A stretch of DNA of 64,000 bases from Manis javanica (Eukaryota > Chordata > Mammalia > Pholidota > Manidae), in the NCBI RefSeq assembly GCF_040802235.1, contig NC_133169.1, forward strand, positions 46,197,034 to 46,261,033, read 5' to 3'. The first letter of the stretch is position 1; every line of letters starts with the position of its first letter. Below, piece after piece: positions 1 through 12,595 of the stretch. The position numbers and the translations under genes are program-made. Under the pieces are notes generated by a model, which made no database searches, had not been told where the DNA came from, and was given only the letters and a program-made list of their open reading frames with translations.

Positions 1-1545
1 AAAGACCCCAAATAGACAAAGTAATCATGAGAAGGAAGAATAAAGTAGGGTGAATTATGCCCCCTGACTTCAAGCTCTACTACAAAGCTCTACTACAAGA
101 CAATTTGGTATTGGCAAAAGAACAGACCCATAGACCAGTGGAACAGAATAGAGTCCAGATACTATTGAGCATATGTGCTCAATTAATATACGATAAAGGA
201 ACCATGGATATACAATGGGGAGATGACAGCCTCTTCAACAGCTGGTGTTGGAAAAACTGGACAGCTACATGCAAGAGAATGAAACTGTATCATTGCTTAA
301 CCCCATACACAAAGTAAACTCAAAATGGATCAAAGACCTGAATGTAAGTCATGAAACCATAAAACTCTTAGAAGAAAACAGGCAAAAATCTCCTGAATAT
401 AATCATGAGCAACTTCTTCCTGAATGTATCTCCTTGAGGAAGGGAAACAAAAGCAAAAATGAACCTATGGGAATACATCAAATTAAAAAGTTTCTGTACG
501 GCAAAGGACACCATCAACAGACAAAAAGCCATTCTACAGTAAGGGAGAATATACTTGTAAATGATATATCTGACAAGGGGTTAACATCCAAAATATATAA
601 AGAACTTACACACCTCAAAACCTGAAAAGCAAAGCAAATAACCCAATTAAAAAATGGGCAGAGATATGAAGAGACAGTTCTCCAAAGAAGAAATTCAGAT
701 GGCCAAAAGCACATGAAAAGATGCTCCACATCACTAATCATCAGGGAAATGCAAATCAAAGCCCCAGTGAGATATCACCTCATACTAGTAAGGATGGCCA
801 GAATCAAAAAGACTAAGAACAACAAATGCTGACAATGATTCGAAGAAAATGGAACCCTCCTATACTGCTGGTAGGAATGTCAACTAATTCAATCATTGTG
901 GAAAGCAATATGGAGGTTCCTAAAAGAACTAAAAATAGAAATACCATTTGACCCAGAAATCCCACTCCTTGGAATTAACCCAAAGAATACAATTTCTCAG
1001 ATTCAAAAAGACATATGCACCCCTATGTTTATTGCAGCACTTTTTACAGTAGCCAAGATATGGAAGCAACCTGTGTTCATCAGTAGATGAATAAATAAAG
1101 AAGACGTGGTACATACACACAATGGAATACTATTCAGCTATAAGAAAGAAACAAATCCTACCATTTGTAACAACATGAATGGAGCTTGAGGACATTATTC
1201 TCAGTGGAATAAGCCAGGCAGAGAAAGACAAGTGCCAAGTGATTTCCCTCATTTGTGGAGTATAACAATGAAACAAAACTGAAGGAACAAAATAGCAGCA
1301 GACTCAGAGACTCCAAGAAGGAACTAGTGGTTACCAAAGGGGACAGATGTGGTAGGATGTGTGGGGAGGGAGGGAGAAGGGGATTGAGGGGTATTATGTT
1401 TAGTACTCATGGTGTGGGAGATCACAGGGAGAACAGTGCAGCACAGAGAAGGCAAATAGTGACTCTGTGGCATCTTACTACACTGATGGACAGTGTAGTA
1501 AGCTTATCATCTCCCTCTCTGTCATACACATTTAATATTAAAAAA
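1..1545 (+). mobile_element. L1 LINE 3' portion (ORF2 C-terminus and 3' UTR)
   Basis: The sequence reads as the last part of L1 ORF2 followed by its 3' UTR. ORF2 peptides are broken across frames, for example WRFLKELKIEIPFDPEIPLL at about 905-965, which is the conserved ORF2 C-terminal region. The 3' UTR runs through the stretch after about 1260 that other copies in this window share (rejoining the text at 22660-23437 and 41197-41706), then an A-rich tail near 1540. The 5' part lies outside the window or was truncated. Several stops and frameshifts show it is dead. Confidence 0.93.
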
Positions 1546-1860
1546 AGTAGTTTTCAATGTGACAGAACCATCCATAGAAGTACTGATTTTGAGACCTTCA
1601 CCTAGGTTCCTTTAATATATAATTTTGAACATGATTATGAGGACTTAAAATACATACAAATGTAATTTAAAATTAAAGGAGTTACAATGGCCAAGAGCTT
1701 CCATCACACCTAATTTTTGTGATCTCATATTTCTTTGAACAATTAGACACATGTTGAAATATTTATTTTAAGGAGAATGGGAGCTGAGTATCATGTGAAT
1801 ATATTTGTTTCTAATTTTCTTCATACTTAGGCACTATCAAACATTTTATTTTTCCTTTAT
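1546..1860. other. AT-rich spacer
   Basis: No gene, repeat family or regulatory site was recognised here. The composition is AT-rich and uniform. Confidence 0.6.
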
Positions 1861-2245
1861 TCTTTAAATTTTTTTATTGAAATAAATGATATACAATATT
1901 ATGTTGGTTTCAGATGAACAAAGTGATCCAATAATTGTATACATTACCAAATGCTCATCATGATGTGTAGTGATTATATGTCACTAAAAATATATTACAA
2001 TATTATTAGTTCTATTACCTGTGCTGTACTTCCATCCCTGTGACTAAATTATTTAATACACTGAAATTTGTAATTCTTTATCTAATGCACCTATTTCATT
2101 TGCCCCTGCCCATGGTAACCAGCTGTCTATTCTCTGTGTTTATGAGTCTGTTTCTGTTTTCTAGCTTGTTTAGTTTATACTTTGTATGCTACATAAATTT
2201 ATCAAAATATACTAATTCTGGAGAACACCTGTTAAAATTCATTCT
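1861..2245 (-). mobile_element. Antisense L1M 3' UTR fragment
   Basis: On the plus strand it begins with a T-run and the phrase around 'acaatattatgttggtttcag', and runs to a pyrimidine-rich stretch near 2100-2170. This is the reverse complement of the 3' UTR of older mammalian L1M subfamilies. It is heavily diverged and contains no coding part. Confidence 0.75.
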
Positions 2246-2560
2246 TAAATTATTGTGATTCTATTATAAAAAACATTTCCATATTTATTCTTAAAAACAG
2301 ATACAATTTGTCTAACCAGGAGATGCACCATTTATTCTTCTGAACCTATACAAAAAAGTAAATTATTCTTTTTATTGTATGTTCATTGGTAAAATTTATT
2401 AAAATAATTTACCATGCATTTGTTTTTTATTGTTTGTTTTTTTGTACGTAAAGTAAAATGGGGGTGTGAAGATGGTTGAAAAGGTCACAGGTAAAGAGGT
2501 ATAGACTTCAAATTATAAAATGAATTGGGCATAGGAATGGAAGTGAAAGAAAGGGTTATA
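2246..2560. other. AT-rich spacer
   Basis: AT-rich sequence with homopolymer T and A runs. I see no gene or recognisable element. Confidence 0.5.
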
Positions 2561-2710
2561 AAAAATAATACAGTAATACGGTGGTTGGTAGCGGGGTGTA
2601 CATGGACCATGGCAAGACTCGCTGGGAATGTGGGTAAGTACTGAGTCACTACGTTTGTTCTACATCTGAAACCAATATAATGTTGTACATGAACAATATC
2701 CCCCCAAAAT
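2561..2710 (+). mobile_element. Short L1M 3'-end fragment
   Basis: The phrase 'tgaaaccaatataatgttgt' near 2668 and the A-rich end match the terminal part of an L1M 3' UTR in sense orientation. The 5' boundary is uncertain because divergence is high. Confidence 0.55.
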
Positions 2711-3130
2711 TACATACATTATAAAATATATAGCTACTGCCTTTGAGATACTTAGAATTGAGATAGTGCATAAAATTGTAAACATTGAAATAATAAAAGC
2801 AAAATAAGGTTAATTCCCATCAGTTTCAAGAATCCAAAACAGCTATATCACTGAGTTGTGAAACTTCAAATGCTAGTGAAAGGTCTACAATGGTTTTTAA
2901 TGAGGAGGTGAATTTTTAAACATCTCTAAAGTCTCAGAGGGCTTCCTCATGGTAAGGAACTGAGGATGAGTATTCCAAGCAAGAGCATGAAGTCAGGAGA
3001 TGTGTTTAACAACAGGTCTAATAAATGGAATCTTTAATTAAAATATAAGTAACATATTCATCACCAACTACACACAATGACTTGATAAATTTCTAATCAA
3101 TAGTTCCCTTGGGTTTTTTCTCTAACCCAT
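2711..3130. other. Spacer upstream of the OR pseudogene
   Basis: AT-rich sequence without a recognisable gene. An upstream non-coding OR exon could lie here or further left, but I cannot identify one. Confidence 0.4.
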
Positions 3131-3153
3131 TTTTTTGCCTTCCTTCCCTCCAG
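3131..3153 (+). promoter_or_regulatory. Candidate splice acceptor before OR coding exon
   Basis: A pyrimidine tract ending in CAG at 3151-3153 sits eleven bases before an ATG at 3164. Mammalian OR genes usually have a single coding exon preceded by a non-coding exon, so an acceptor here fits the family layout. Usage is inferred only. Confidence 0.45.
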
Positions 3154-4082
3154 AGAGACCCCCATGGAGAGAGGGGGTGGATGGCTACAATTTCACCCCC
3201 GTGACTCACTTTATCCTCACAGGGCTCTCTGACATCCCCGAGTTGCACTATCTTTTCTTTGTGGTCTTTGCCATCACCTACCAGGTCACCTTGGTGGGAA
3301 ACAGGGCCATTCTCTTGGTCATCTGGATGGAGAAGCTGCACACACCATGTATTACTTTCTGGCCAGTCTTTCCCTCTTAGACATGCTGTGCCCATCAGCT
3401 ACTATCCCCAAGATGCTGGACAACCTCTGACTGGGAATCACAGCATTTCCTTCCTGGGCTGTGCTTTGCAGCTTTATTTCTTGGTGGCCCTGGCAGGGGC
3501 TGAGATCTTCCTTCTCACTGTCATGGTTTATGACCGGTACATGGCCATCGCTTCCCCCTCCATTACACCCTCATCATGACAAAGGCTCGCTGTGCCCAGA
3601 TGGCAGCAGGGTTTCTCCATTCCCTCCTCCACACAGTGTCCACCTTCTGCCTGTCTTTCTGCAAGTCCAATCGGGTTAACCAGTACTACTGTGACGACCC
3701 CCCACTGGTGGCCCTCTCCTGCTCATCCACATACATGGCAGAAATGCTTGTTTTAGTGGCAGGAGGTGTCTCAGTAATTGGTGCCTTCCTAACCACCTTC
3801 ATCTCTTACATTTACATCATATCCACCATCCTAAAGATCCAGTCGGTGGAAGGGAAGCACAAAGCCTTCTCCACATGTGCCTCCCGCCTCCTGGTGGTCT
3901 GTTTGTTCTATGGCACAGCCATCTTCACCTACATTGGTCCCTCTTCAAGTCACCACTCCCCAGACAGGGACAGACCCATCGCCATGCTCTACGGAGTTAT
4001 CGCCCCAATGCTAAACCCCACGACCTACAGCTTGAGGAACACAGAGGTGAAAGGGGCACTCAGCAAGGTCTTATGTCACTGA
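3154..4082 (+). pseudogene. Olfactory receptor pseudogene 1 (class II type)
   Basis: This was a seven-transmembrane odorant GPCR. The frames 3135-3345, 3347-3430, 3433-3550 and 3552-4082 together cover a full-length receptor of about 300 codons. Visible hallmarks are an N-glycosylation sequon (NFT) near the N-terminus, GN in TM1, LHTP before TM2, MVYDRYMAI at the end of TM3 (DRY at 3532-3540), KAFSTCASRLLVV in TM6, and PMLNPTTYSLRN in TM7, ending with TGA at 4080. Three one-base deletions break it: near 3345 (a C lost before the TM2 ATG), near 3427 (which also creates the TGA at 3428), and near 3551 (a T lost in the IC of MAIC). The ATG at 3164 is out of frame with the body by one base, so an insertion in the G run or another start is needed. 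The otherwise clean motifs suggest recent inactivation. The subfamily is not assigned. Confidence 0.93.
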
Positions 4083-4920
4083 GCATGTTTACACTGAGTG
4101 TAAGAGTAAAACAGAAAAAGTCCGTACTCATTTTAGAACACATTTATAAGGAGAATTTATAGACAATTTTATTTGACACATAGAATACACTTATGCACAC
4201 TGAAATTTATGAACATATAAACATGCACATGATTTTAGTTTATCTGAAAGCCTACATACCTATATATGCATATGTTGTATCTCAATCGAAGGGGAACTTA
4301 AAGTATATAACCCCAAAATAAACCTTTTCATGAGTAGCAGAGAATACTAGTTACAGTAATATAAGAATAAACTGAGCCTATCTTTTAAGGTAATTAGAAT
4401 TTATGTTCATAGCCATATCCATATCCATAGCTAAACCTATACTATCTATTTTATATCTACATTTACATCTATATGTAAATGTCTTGTCATAGATCTTTGT
4501 TTTTCTTCTTTTCCTCATGTGATTGAATGCCTGTGCTCTCTCTATAAAATTATCCTTTTGCTCATCCTGTCTTTTTTTTTTTGCTTCCACTTACTATGTA
4601 TTTATCTGCTTTTCTCCCTCTTTCTGTGACCCTGTACATTCTTAGATCTACCTGTCTCTCCAAAGAGAGGACTTGTTTTATCTCTGGTTTAGTTATCTAA
4701 TTTAGTTCAATAAAGTACTCTCATCTTACTCTCAACATGATCAAAATTGAAAGCACCATTTTCTAACACAGACACACACACACACATACACAGACCACAA
4801 ACACTCCTTATCAGTTGCTGTGTATTTTTGGTATCAGTATTCTCCAGCTACAGGGACTAAAATCCCTGAAACTAGTCTCTCATTTGGATATAGTAACTAT
4901 TATGGAGAAATGGACACACA
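4083..4920. other. AT-rich spacer after OR pseudogene 1
   Basis: No gene seen. It contains an imperfect six-base patch (ATATCC-like) near 4405-4430 and a CA-rich simple repeat near 4766-4805. Confidence 0.6.
4766..4805. repeat. (CA)n microsatellite, imperfect
   Basis: An alternating CA tract interrupted by single substitutions. Confidence 0.85.
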
Positions 4921-4924
4921 TAAT

Positions 4925-5100
4925 TTATAATTGTATCATTTTCCCCACCATTACTGAGATAGAGTTGACATATCAAGTTGTATAAGTTTTGGGGTGCAAA
5001 ATGATAGTTTGATATATTTGTTGCAAAATATTTGACACCATAAGGTAGGTTAACACATCTGCCACCTCTATTTTATGACACTATCCTTTCTCCATTGTGT
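4925..5100 (-). mobile_element. Antisense L1M 3' UTR piece
   Basis: It matches the reverse complement of an L1M 3' UTR (tract around 'gagatagagttgacatat' and the following 'caaaatgatagtttgatat'). It is probably the 3' end of the antisense L1 that continues at 5125, with the ORF2 C-terminal part missing. Confidence 0.7.
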
Positions 5101-5124
5101 TTCTTGGCTGCCTTATCAGATATT

Positions 5125-5708
5125 AGCTGTCCATATATGTATGTTTACTTCTGGCTTTTAATTCTATTCCATGGGTCTATGTGTCTATTATAAGGTTTTG
5201 TTGGCCGGTACCACACTCTTTTGCATAATATAGCTTCATAATATAGTTTGAGGTAAAGAAGAGTGATACCTACTCTGTACTTTTTTCAGTAGAGTTTGTA
5301 ACTTAAGGTTCTTTTTTATTCCATATGATAAGTTTTGATTTCTATTTATGTGGAAACTGACATTGGAAGTTTGATGGGAATTGTATTAAATCTATCGATA
5401 ACTTTGGGTAGTGTGTACATTTTAACAATATGAATTCTTCTTCTACATGTTGGGATATTTACATGTATTTGTATCTTTTTAAAATTTCTTTCATCAATGC
5501 CTAATAATTTTCAGTTTTTGACCTTACACCTCCTTGGCCAAATTTAGTCTTAGTATACTTTTGATGCAATTGTAAGATACATCTCATATCTTTCATATGT
5601 AAATTACTAATGTATCAAAATGCATTATGTATTTGTATGTAGATTTGTATCCTGTGAGTTTAGTTTTTTTGTTTAATACTTTCTGGTGGAATCTTAGTCG
5701 TTTTCTTT
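5125..5708 (-). mobile_element. Antisense L1 ORF2 segment, left half
   Basis: The plus-strand wording ('ttctattccatgggtctatg', 'caatatgaattcttct', 'cctccttggccaaatttag') is the reverse complement of L1 ORF2 downstream of the reverse transcriptase catalytic region. It is interrupted near 5709 and resumes near 6105, so a younger antisense L1 end was inserted into it. Confidence 0.85.
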
Positions 5709-6104
5709 CTCTTGTTTATGTCAGTTTTTATCAACGCACATACACTAAGATGCACATTTCTTACTGCACAGATGGAAGAATTTTGATGTTTTTATACTCA
5801 TGTAATGATCACTCAGATTAGGATAAATAATCTCATTAATTTTCCCCTTTGAACTATTTCATCCACTCCCCTACCTTCCTCCACTATGTCAACTACCAGT
5901 CTCTTTCCTGTGCCTATGAATCTATTTCTAACGTGTTTGTGTTGTTTTTAGATTCCACAGGTAAGTGAAATCCTTCTGGTGTGAAAATGATATTTTTTCT
6001 TCTTTCTCTCTGAGACTTATTTCACTTAGCAAAATACCCTCTAGGTCAATCCATGTTGTTGAAATGCAAAAATTAATTCCTGGGTGTTTTCTTTGTCTTA
6101 AGTA
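5709..6104 (-). mobile_element. Nested antisense L1 3' end
   Basis: The 3' UTR-like sequence plus the last part of ORF2 (reverse complement) sit inside the older antisense L1. It breaks off near the 'ccatgttgttg' site at about 6054-6065. The host L1 text resumes with the 'catctgcagagacaac' stretch that should directly follow the text left at 5705. Confidence 0.75.
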
Positions 6105-7085
6105 TTTTTCTATAAAAAATACATCATCTGCAGAGACAACATTAATACTTCTTTCATTATTTGGATATTTGTAAACTTTTGTCTTGCCTAATTGTTAGGA
6201 CTCCAATGTTTTGTTGACTAGAAGTCACAAAAGTCAGAACCTTTTTGAGATTTTTGCATCTATGTTCATCAGGGATATTGACGGCAGTTTTCTTCCTTGT
6301 AGTTTCCTTATCTTGCTCTGTATCAGAGTAACTGTGTCCTTGTGAAATGGATTTGGTGATATTCTCTCCTCTTAAAATTTTTGCAAGCTCTTGAGAAGGA
6401 TTGGTATTAATTCATTAATGATTACTAGAATACACTAATAAATACATTAATCCTGGGAGTTTCCTATTTTTAAGATTTTATTATTAATGATTCAATCTTA
6501 TTTTTGGTCTGTTAACATTTTCTATATTTTCATGACTCTTGGTAGAAAGTGTTTCTAGGAAATGTATCCATTTGTTCTTTTTTTAGGCATGTAATTGTTC
6601 ATGTTAGTCTCTTATGATCCTTTGTAATTCTGTAGGATTAGTTGTAATGTTTCTCTTTACATCTACTATTGTATTTTTATGTTTTGATAGCCTAGTTAAA
6701 ATTTTATTTATCTTTTCAAAGACTCATCTCTTAGTTCTCTTTTTTCCTACTTAAAACACTATTGTTTGATGACTTTCCTTTTTGCTATATTGTATTCCTT
6801 TTTCTGTGTTTGTATATCTATTATAGGTGTGTGTTTTGTAGTTACCATGTGTTTTATATATGACATGTTACATAAATAGCAGCCTATGTTATTTTGTTAG
6901 TTGCTTAATTTTGAATACCTTCTAACAGCCTACATTTCTGTTTCCCCCTCCTCCACTGAATATATAGATTTAGATCTAGATATGTATATCTCTACTTTAT
7001 CACCTTTAACTTCAGGATTCCTTCAAATGATCTGAAAAAGCAGTTGACTTTGCTACTTTTGTATTTTAACTTTCAAACCACATTC
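6105..7085 (-). mobile_element. Antisense L1 ORF2 segment, right half (RT and upstream)
   Basis: Continues the antisense ORF2 interrupted at 5709. Phrases such as 'gcatctatgttcatcaggga' and 'tttatcttttcaaagactc' correspond to the reverse transcriptase domain and the region before it. The last few hundred bases resemble the more 5' L1 region and are highly diverged. Confidence 0.8.
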
Positions 7086-8265
7086 AAACATACACTGAAA
7101 AGTTCATTCACCACGATCAGCTAGGATTTATCACAGGGAAGCAAGGATGGTATAATATCTGCAAGTCAATCATTGGGAAACACCACATGATCAAAAGGAA
7201 GGATAAAAATCACCTCAACAGATGTTGAAAAAGCATTTGACAAAACTCAATACCCATTCATGATAAAAACTTTCAACAAATATTAAAAAGGACATGTATT
7301 TCAGTTTTATCAAGGCCATAGATGGCAAACCCACAGCCAACATCATACCATACAAATAACCAACAGGCACATAAAAAGATGTTTCATATCACTAAACGTC
7401 AGGAAAATGCAAGTCAAAACCACAATAGATGTCACCACGCACACCAGTCAGAATGGCCACACTGAAAAAAACAAGTGTTGGCGAGGATGTGGAGAAAAGG
7501 GAACCCTCTTTTTGGTGCAGTCACCATGGAAAATTGGTGAAGACATGGAAATCAGTATGGAAGTTCCTCAAAATACTACAAATAAAAATCACCTGTGACC
7601 ATCAATTCCATTTCTAGGAATTTACCCAAAGAAAACAAAATCACTGATTTGGGAAGATGAATGCGCTCCTGTGTTGCCAGCAACATCACCTACAATAGCC
7701 GAGATGTGGGAGAAACTAGTATGTCCATCAGTAGACAAATGTATGTAATGACATTCGGCCGTAAAAAGAAATTTGGTCATTTGCAACAACATGGATGGAA
7801 CTAGAGGTCATCATGCTGAATGAAACAAGCTAGGTGGAGAGAGACAAATACCGTATGTTTTCACTTATATGTGGAATCTAAAAACAAAACAAAGTGAAAT
7901 TAAATTGAATTGGTAATGAAAAACCCCCAAGAAACCAAAGTCCAAACAAAATGAACCTAATAACAATAGGCATAGACACTGAGAACACACTGATGGTCCC
8001 CATCTGGGAGGGGCTGGGGTGGGTGAAACGGGTGAAGATGATGAAGAGGCACAAAATCTCAATCATCATATAGATTAGTCACAGGGATTAAAGCACAGCA
8101 TAGGGAAGGTAGTCAATAGTTCTATAACATCTTTCTGTGTAGACAGACTCTACACCAGTTGGAATGAACATTTAATAATGTAGAAAATGATAAAATCAAC
8201 TAAGTAATATACTTTAAATCAATATAATACTATACATAAACTATACTTAAATTAAAAATATTTTA
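7086..8265 (+). mobile_element. Sense L1 copy with internal deletions
   Basis: Starts in the reverse transcriptase region (plus-strand 'cacgatcagctaggatttat'), skips parts of ORF2, then runs from about 7370 through the ORF2 C-terminus and 3' UTR to an A-rich end near 8260. The ORF2 frame is fragmented. It directly abuts the antisense L1 on its left, giving a 5'-to-5' pair. Confidence 0.88.
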
Positions 8266-11100
8266 AGTTTTGTATAGTACACCCATAATCTCACAGAAAA
8301 CAGAGTAACCCATTATTTTCATAAGAGTTCAATGGTTTCTCTTACACTTAATAAGAAGAAACTTGATTTGCCATGATTTCATGTTTACAAAAAAGGACAC
8401 AGAAAATTGTAGTCCTTTATTTTTCTTTGAAAATGTTGCAGTAAATTTATGAAAGTTTAAAAGGTACTTTCTAATACAAGGAAAATTATACCTTGTGACA
8501 TTAAATATTAAGTTCTATATGAAATGTTCATTTTCCTTTGAACTCACACTTATTAATTTTACTCTTGGTTTTAATATGGATTATGGCAAATAGTCAAAAT
8601 ATCCTGATAAATATGTAACCTAGTTCTACATCAGTTTCCTTAATCAATATACATCCCTCAAAACACAATAAAATTTCCAAATATTTATTACTTCGTTGTT
8701 CACATTTTAAATCAAACTTCTAGCATATAGAGTTTGTTCATTTGGGAAGAAAACTTGTATTCATATTAACAATACCCTTCTTTAAAATCAAACATAATGA
8801 AATCTTAAGAATTTGCATCTCATTAGAAAGATGAATGATACTTTTCTTGATAACATATTGAAGAGGAAGAACTTTTATAACATTGTTATTAACCCAAGAG
8901 ACTGATAGCACATATACTAAAGTTTCCAACAAATTCTTAGGAAGCGCAATAGCTCACCTCCTCTGTGAGATTACTTGGTGTAAACATAAGAATATGAGTA
9001 TATGAAAAACAAGTTGAAATCAAGTTTTTTTGTTTTTCATTTTGTTTGGAAATAGCCAATCATATAATGAGAATTGGAGGAAGCGATGTGGAGCTAAGAT
9101 TATCTTTCTCTTGGAAATTATCCAGAAATCAAGCTTTCTTATTATGTATATAACTTACCCTTGTGCCTATGTTTAAAATGAAACAAACCACATATGAAGC
9201 TCTCTCTTCTATATCAAATAGTTTATGTCAAGGATCTAGTATGTGGCAAAAATGAAAATTAGTTATTCAAGCAAAAATAATCACTGAGAAATCTCAGATC
9301 TTAAAATAATTAAAATGTTCTAATTACTTCAGTATGTCAATATCAAGGAAAATTACAAGTAAAATTTCTTTATGAATAGGGGGATATGTCTTATTGAGGC
9401 TATATAGATAAGGAAGAAGTGAGTAGCCTTCCTTTTTAACTAAGTGGATTGACAGCTAAGATTTTAAAGCAATCAAAAATGTCCCTCTACATTTGCTTTG
9501 GCACATCCTTATTGCCTATGGAGTCATGGACCATTCTTGTAAGGAACATACATTCAGGTCATTCAGTCAGAAAAATTCATTTGACACAGCAGAATTCTGC
9601 ATACAGAGAATCTGGATACACACTTACAGGGGGATGCAAAATTTCTAGCAATGAAATTAAACAATTGAAAGCAATATTTACACATACGTTGTAGAATATT
9701 TAAAATTCCACACCCTTCATCATACTGGTTTAGCATTCAATTTTAACTAATTTATCAAATGTATACATCTTTACACCATATTAATATCTTTACGAATATC
9801 AAATTATTTACACTAAGAAGTCCAGAATTCACTTTTCATTTTCAATACCTTTTCAGTCTGAGAGTACTCAGTACCAATAAAAACTCTAAACAGTGAGAAT
9901 GCAAAATGATCTTGCCAAAGGAAAGAAGCATCAAAATGAAAAGAAAATTTCTTACTCATACACAGTATGAATATACTAACTTATTCTATAGTTGAAATGA
10001 TGTCCTGTCTTCTCTAAGGAAAAATATTATAGTAAGTACTCTATAGGGAATATTCTTGTCTTCACAAATATAAATTGCTACCAACCTAATAATGGGCACT
10101 TAATAATAATAGGCACTTACTAATTTTATGTTTATTAAATTTAATATAACTTAAAAAAAGCTAAATTATAGAAATGAGTGAAATTTTGCTGTAACTGTTT
10201 AGGATAAGAATAAACAAGATGGGTCAAGAATTAAATTGCAAGACAAAAGTAAAGAGTAAAGTAATATTATGAATTTTGTTCTATAATCAGTAAAGTAACT
10301 CTCAGTTATATGACTGTACTATCCACTTGCATAAATTTGCATTTTTCATGCTAAATAACTAAGCTGTAGCACAATCTATTCATTATATGCATCTATTCAA
10401 GAATGCATTATTAACTTGTTAGTATTGTTAAGACTATCCAAATGAAAAGGGTTTTTTTGTTGTTTTAAGATTTCATGCTCAAATTGAGTGCAATTTCAAA
10501 TTCTTTTCAACCTACAATTCCTAAATTGTTTTATCTCAGAATAGATGGTTTAATGTAAAACAAATTTAGATCTAAGAATGTTAAAAATACACATCTGTAA
10601 ATTAAAAATATACGTGCATTCAGTGAGTTCAGGGTAAAGATACACAGATGTTCATTATGCCATTCTCATTCTTCTGTAACTGTATCATTTTCCAAGGTAA
10701 AATCAAACATGAACATAAAAAACGACATTGAGAAAAATAAGTCTCATGATAGAGGTCCTTGTTCCTATTTAATCTCATTATGATTGTAAAATTCTTAACT
10801 TTACCCTATGTTTCATTAAGTAACGCAGTTTACATTTACCCAGGGTAATTCAGCCATATGGGCATCTGTTGACACTTTCCACGTTTTTAAGTTGCTGATT
10901 CATTAGATTTCTAGTCTCCTATTTAAGGATTCACATGTCTTTTATCTATGAAATAGATTGTAACTTAATCTGCTTTTTATGCTCCCTTCACCTTCCAGGT
11001 CTTTGGTCTGTTGAGGTGGATTATCCTGTGATAAAATGATCAGGAAAAAGAAACCCCTCAAAAAGTGTTGATTAAGCAAATTCAGTTATTCTTCCTCTTC
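8266..11100. other. AT-rich intergenic DNA
   Basis: About 2.8 kb without a recognisable gene or repeat. The longest open frame (9449-9694, plus) shows no family motif, no splice-site context and AT-driven composition, so I regard it as chance. Confidence 0.6.
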
Positions 11101-11109
11101 CACATGAAA

Positions 11110-11655
11110 GCAATGGGTGAAACGCCACCTTCACACATTCCCAGGCACCTGGGCCCCCTGCTTTCCTTCCAGCACTCTAGGCAGGCGGCTCTCACTCGCA
11201 GGCATCAGGCGTGGGGCAGCTCTACCCGCCCCACGCCCACTCTCCGCAGCGCCAATCACGCGCACTCAGCGGACGGCGGCCCGGTCCCCGCGCCAGGGTC
11301 CAGGCGCCTGGGAAGAGGGAAGGGAATCGTCTTGCCAATGGGTTTCAGCCCCGGGCAAGTTCGCTGTGGATTCAGTGGGACCAAAGAAAATCAGAGCAAA
11401 CGTTGTTCGGGGTGAAAGTGTTTATTTCCCAGCGGGTTCTCCCTGCGGAAGGCCGAGCACTGGCCCCCCGCCTCCTCCCGGAGCACTGCACAGAGCTCTC
11501 TCTCTATAGCGCAGTAATAGCTCATTGCCTGCAGGCTTGGAAGCGGTAGCCTAGTAACAGGTCCAGTTACCTCATCACGTGGTTTAAGTTCAGTGAGGAT
11601 CCTGGCCATAGGAACCCCAACTGCCCCACAGAATGTGAGCTGTTGAGCCACTTGG
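11110..11655 (-). mobile_element. LTR-like GC-rich element (candidate class I ERV solo LTR)
   Basis: A sharply bounded GC-rich block. Read on the minus strand it has a TATA-like GCTATAGAG near 11506, a GC-rich stretch, then AATAAA at 11421-11426 and a downstream region like a retroviral R-U5. CpG-rich sequence follows to about 11110 and may be leader sequence. No gag, pol or env frame accompanies it. Exact ends and target duplication were not resolved. It could instead be a small CpG island of another origin. Confidence 0.5.
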
Positions 11656-12595
11656 AAGAATGTTCTGTGAAAGCAGTTTCAAAAATTTCCATTTACTCTA
11701 TACTTAAAAGGGTTGAATGATCTGGGCCCACTCAGGTGGCAGGGGGCCTGGATATGTGGTTCTTATTTGAGAGAGATCCTTGGACAGCAGTGCCAAGAGT
11801 TGCATATATTATGAGTTCTTACTAGTTTACGTATATGCAGAAAAGTTAACAAAAGATTATATATATCTTTATAAATGGCACGAAGGCTGAAGTATTCAAC
11901 TAATATTGGGCTTATATAACACAATAAAAACCACCTTTAGTCTGAGTTTTCATTTATTATTTGGCAAATTATGAGTTGCCTCCTTATATTTACTCTGTTC
12001 TTAATGATTTATATGGGGTGGAGAGATGGAGCCCCCCATCTAGATATCTTCAGCAAACAATACTTACTGACTAATGGGCACATTTTTCAGTTTCCCTCTT
12101 ACCTGCCTGGATCAATCTGATACAGTTTAAGTGAATGAGATGTAGACAAATATGATGTGTGCATATTCTATGTCATAATTATAAACAAGGTAGGAAACTG
12201 ACTTTTACATTCCTATTTTGAGTTTGTTAAATATATTGTCAAAGTAATAAGCTTCATGTGTCTACAATTTAATATTTTAATATTCAGGAATAGTTCCTAA
12301 CTTGATTATCCATTCACCCTTTGGTAGGTGGACCAGCTCTCCAGACGACTCCCTTGAAGAATGGAGCATTATGGTTACAATTCCTGTATAAAAAATAATG
12401 ATTATTTACATGATGGAAATTATTCTTGAAATAAAAATACATTAAAAAGGCCATAGAATTATTGCTCATTGAATTCTCCTCACTAGTTTATTTTTTTTTA
12501 ATTAACGTTACCATAAAATTAGCAACTGTTGTATTCTTCAGGTCTGAATTTTTTTAACTTCTTTAGACTCTTACGACTGCCACTGCTTTAAGAAT
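11656..12595. other. AT-rich spacer
   Basis: No gene or clear repeat was recognised. Confidence 0.55.

Noticed and set aside
9449..9694. 81-codon open frame in AT-rich DNA
   Set aside because: No motif, no splice context, length within chance expectation for a 64-kb window.
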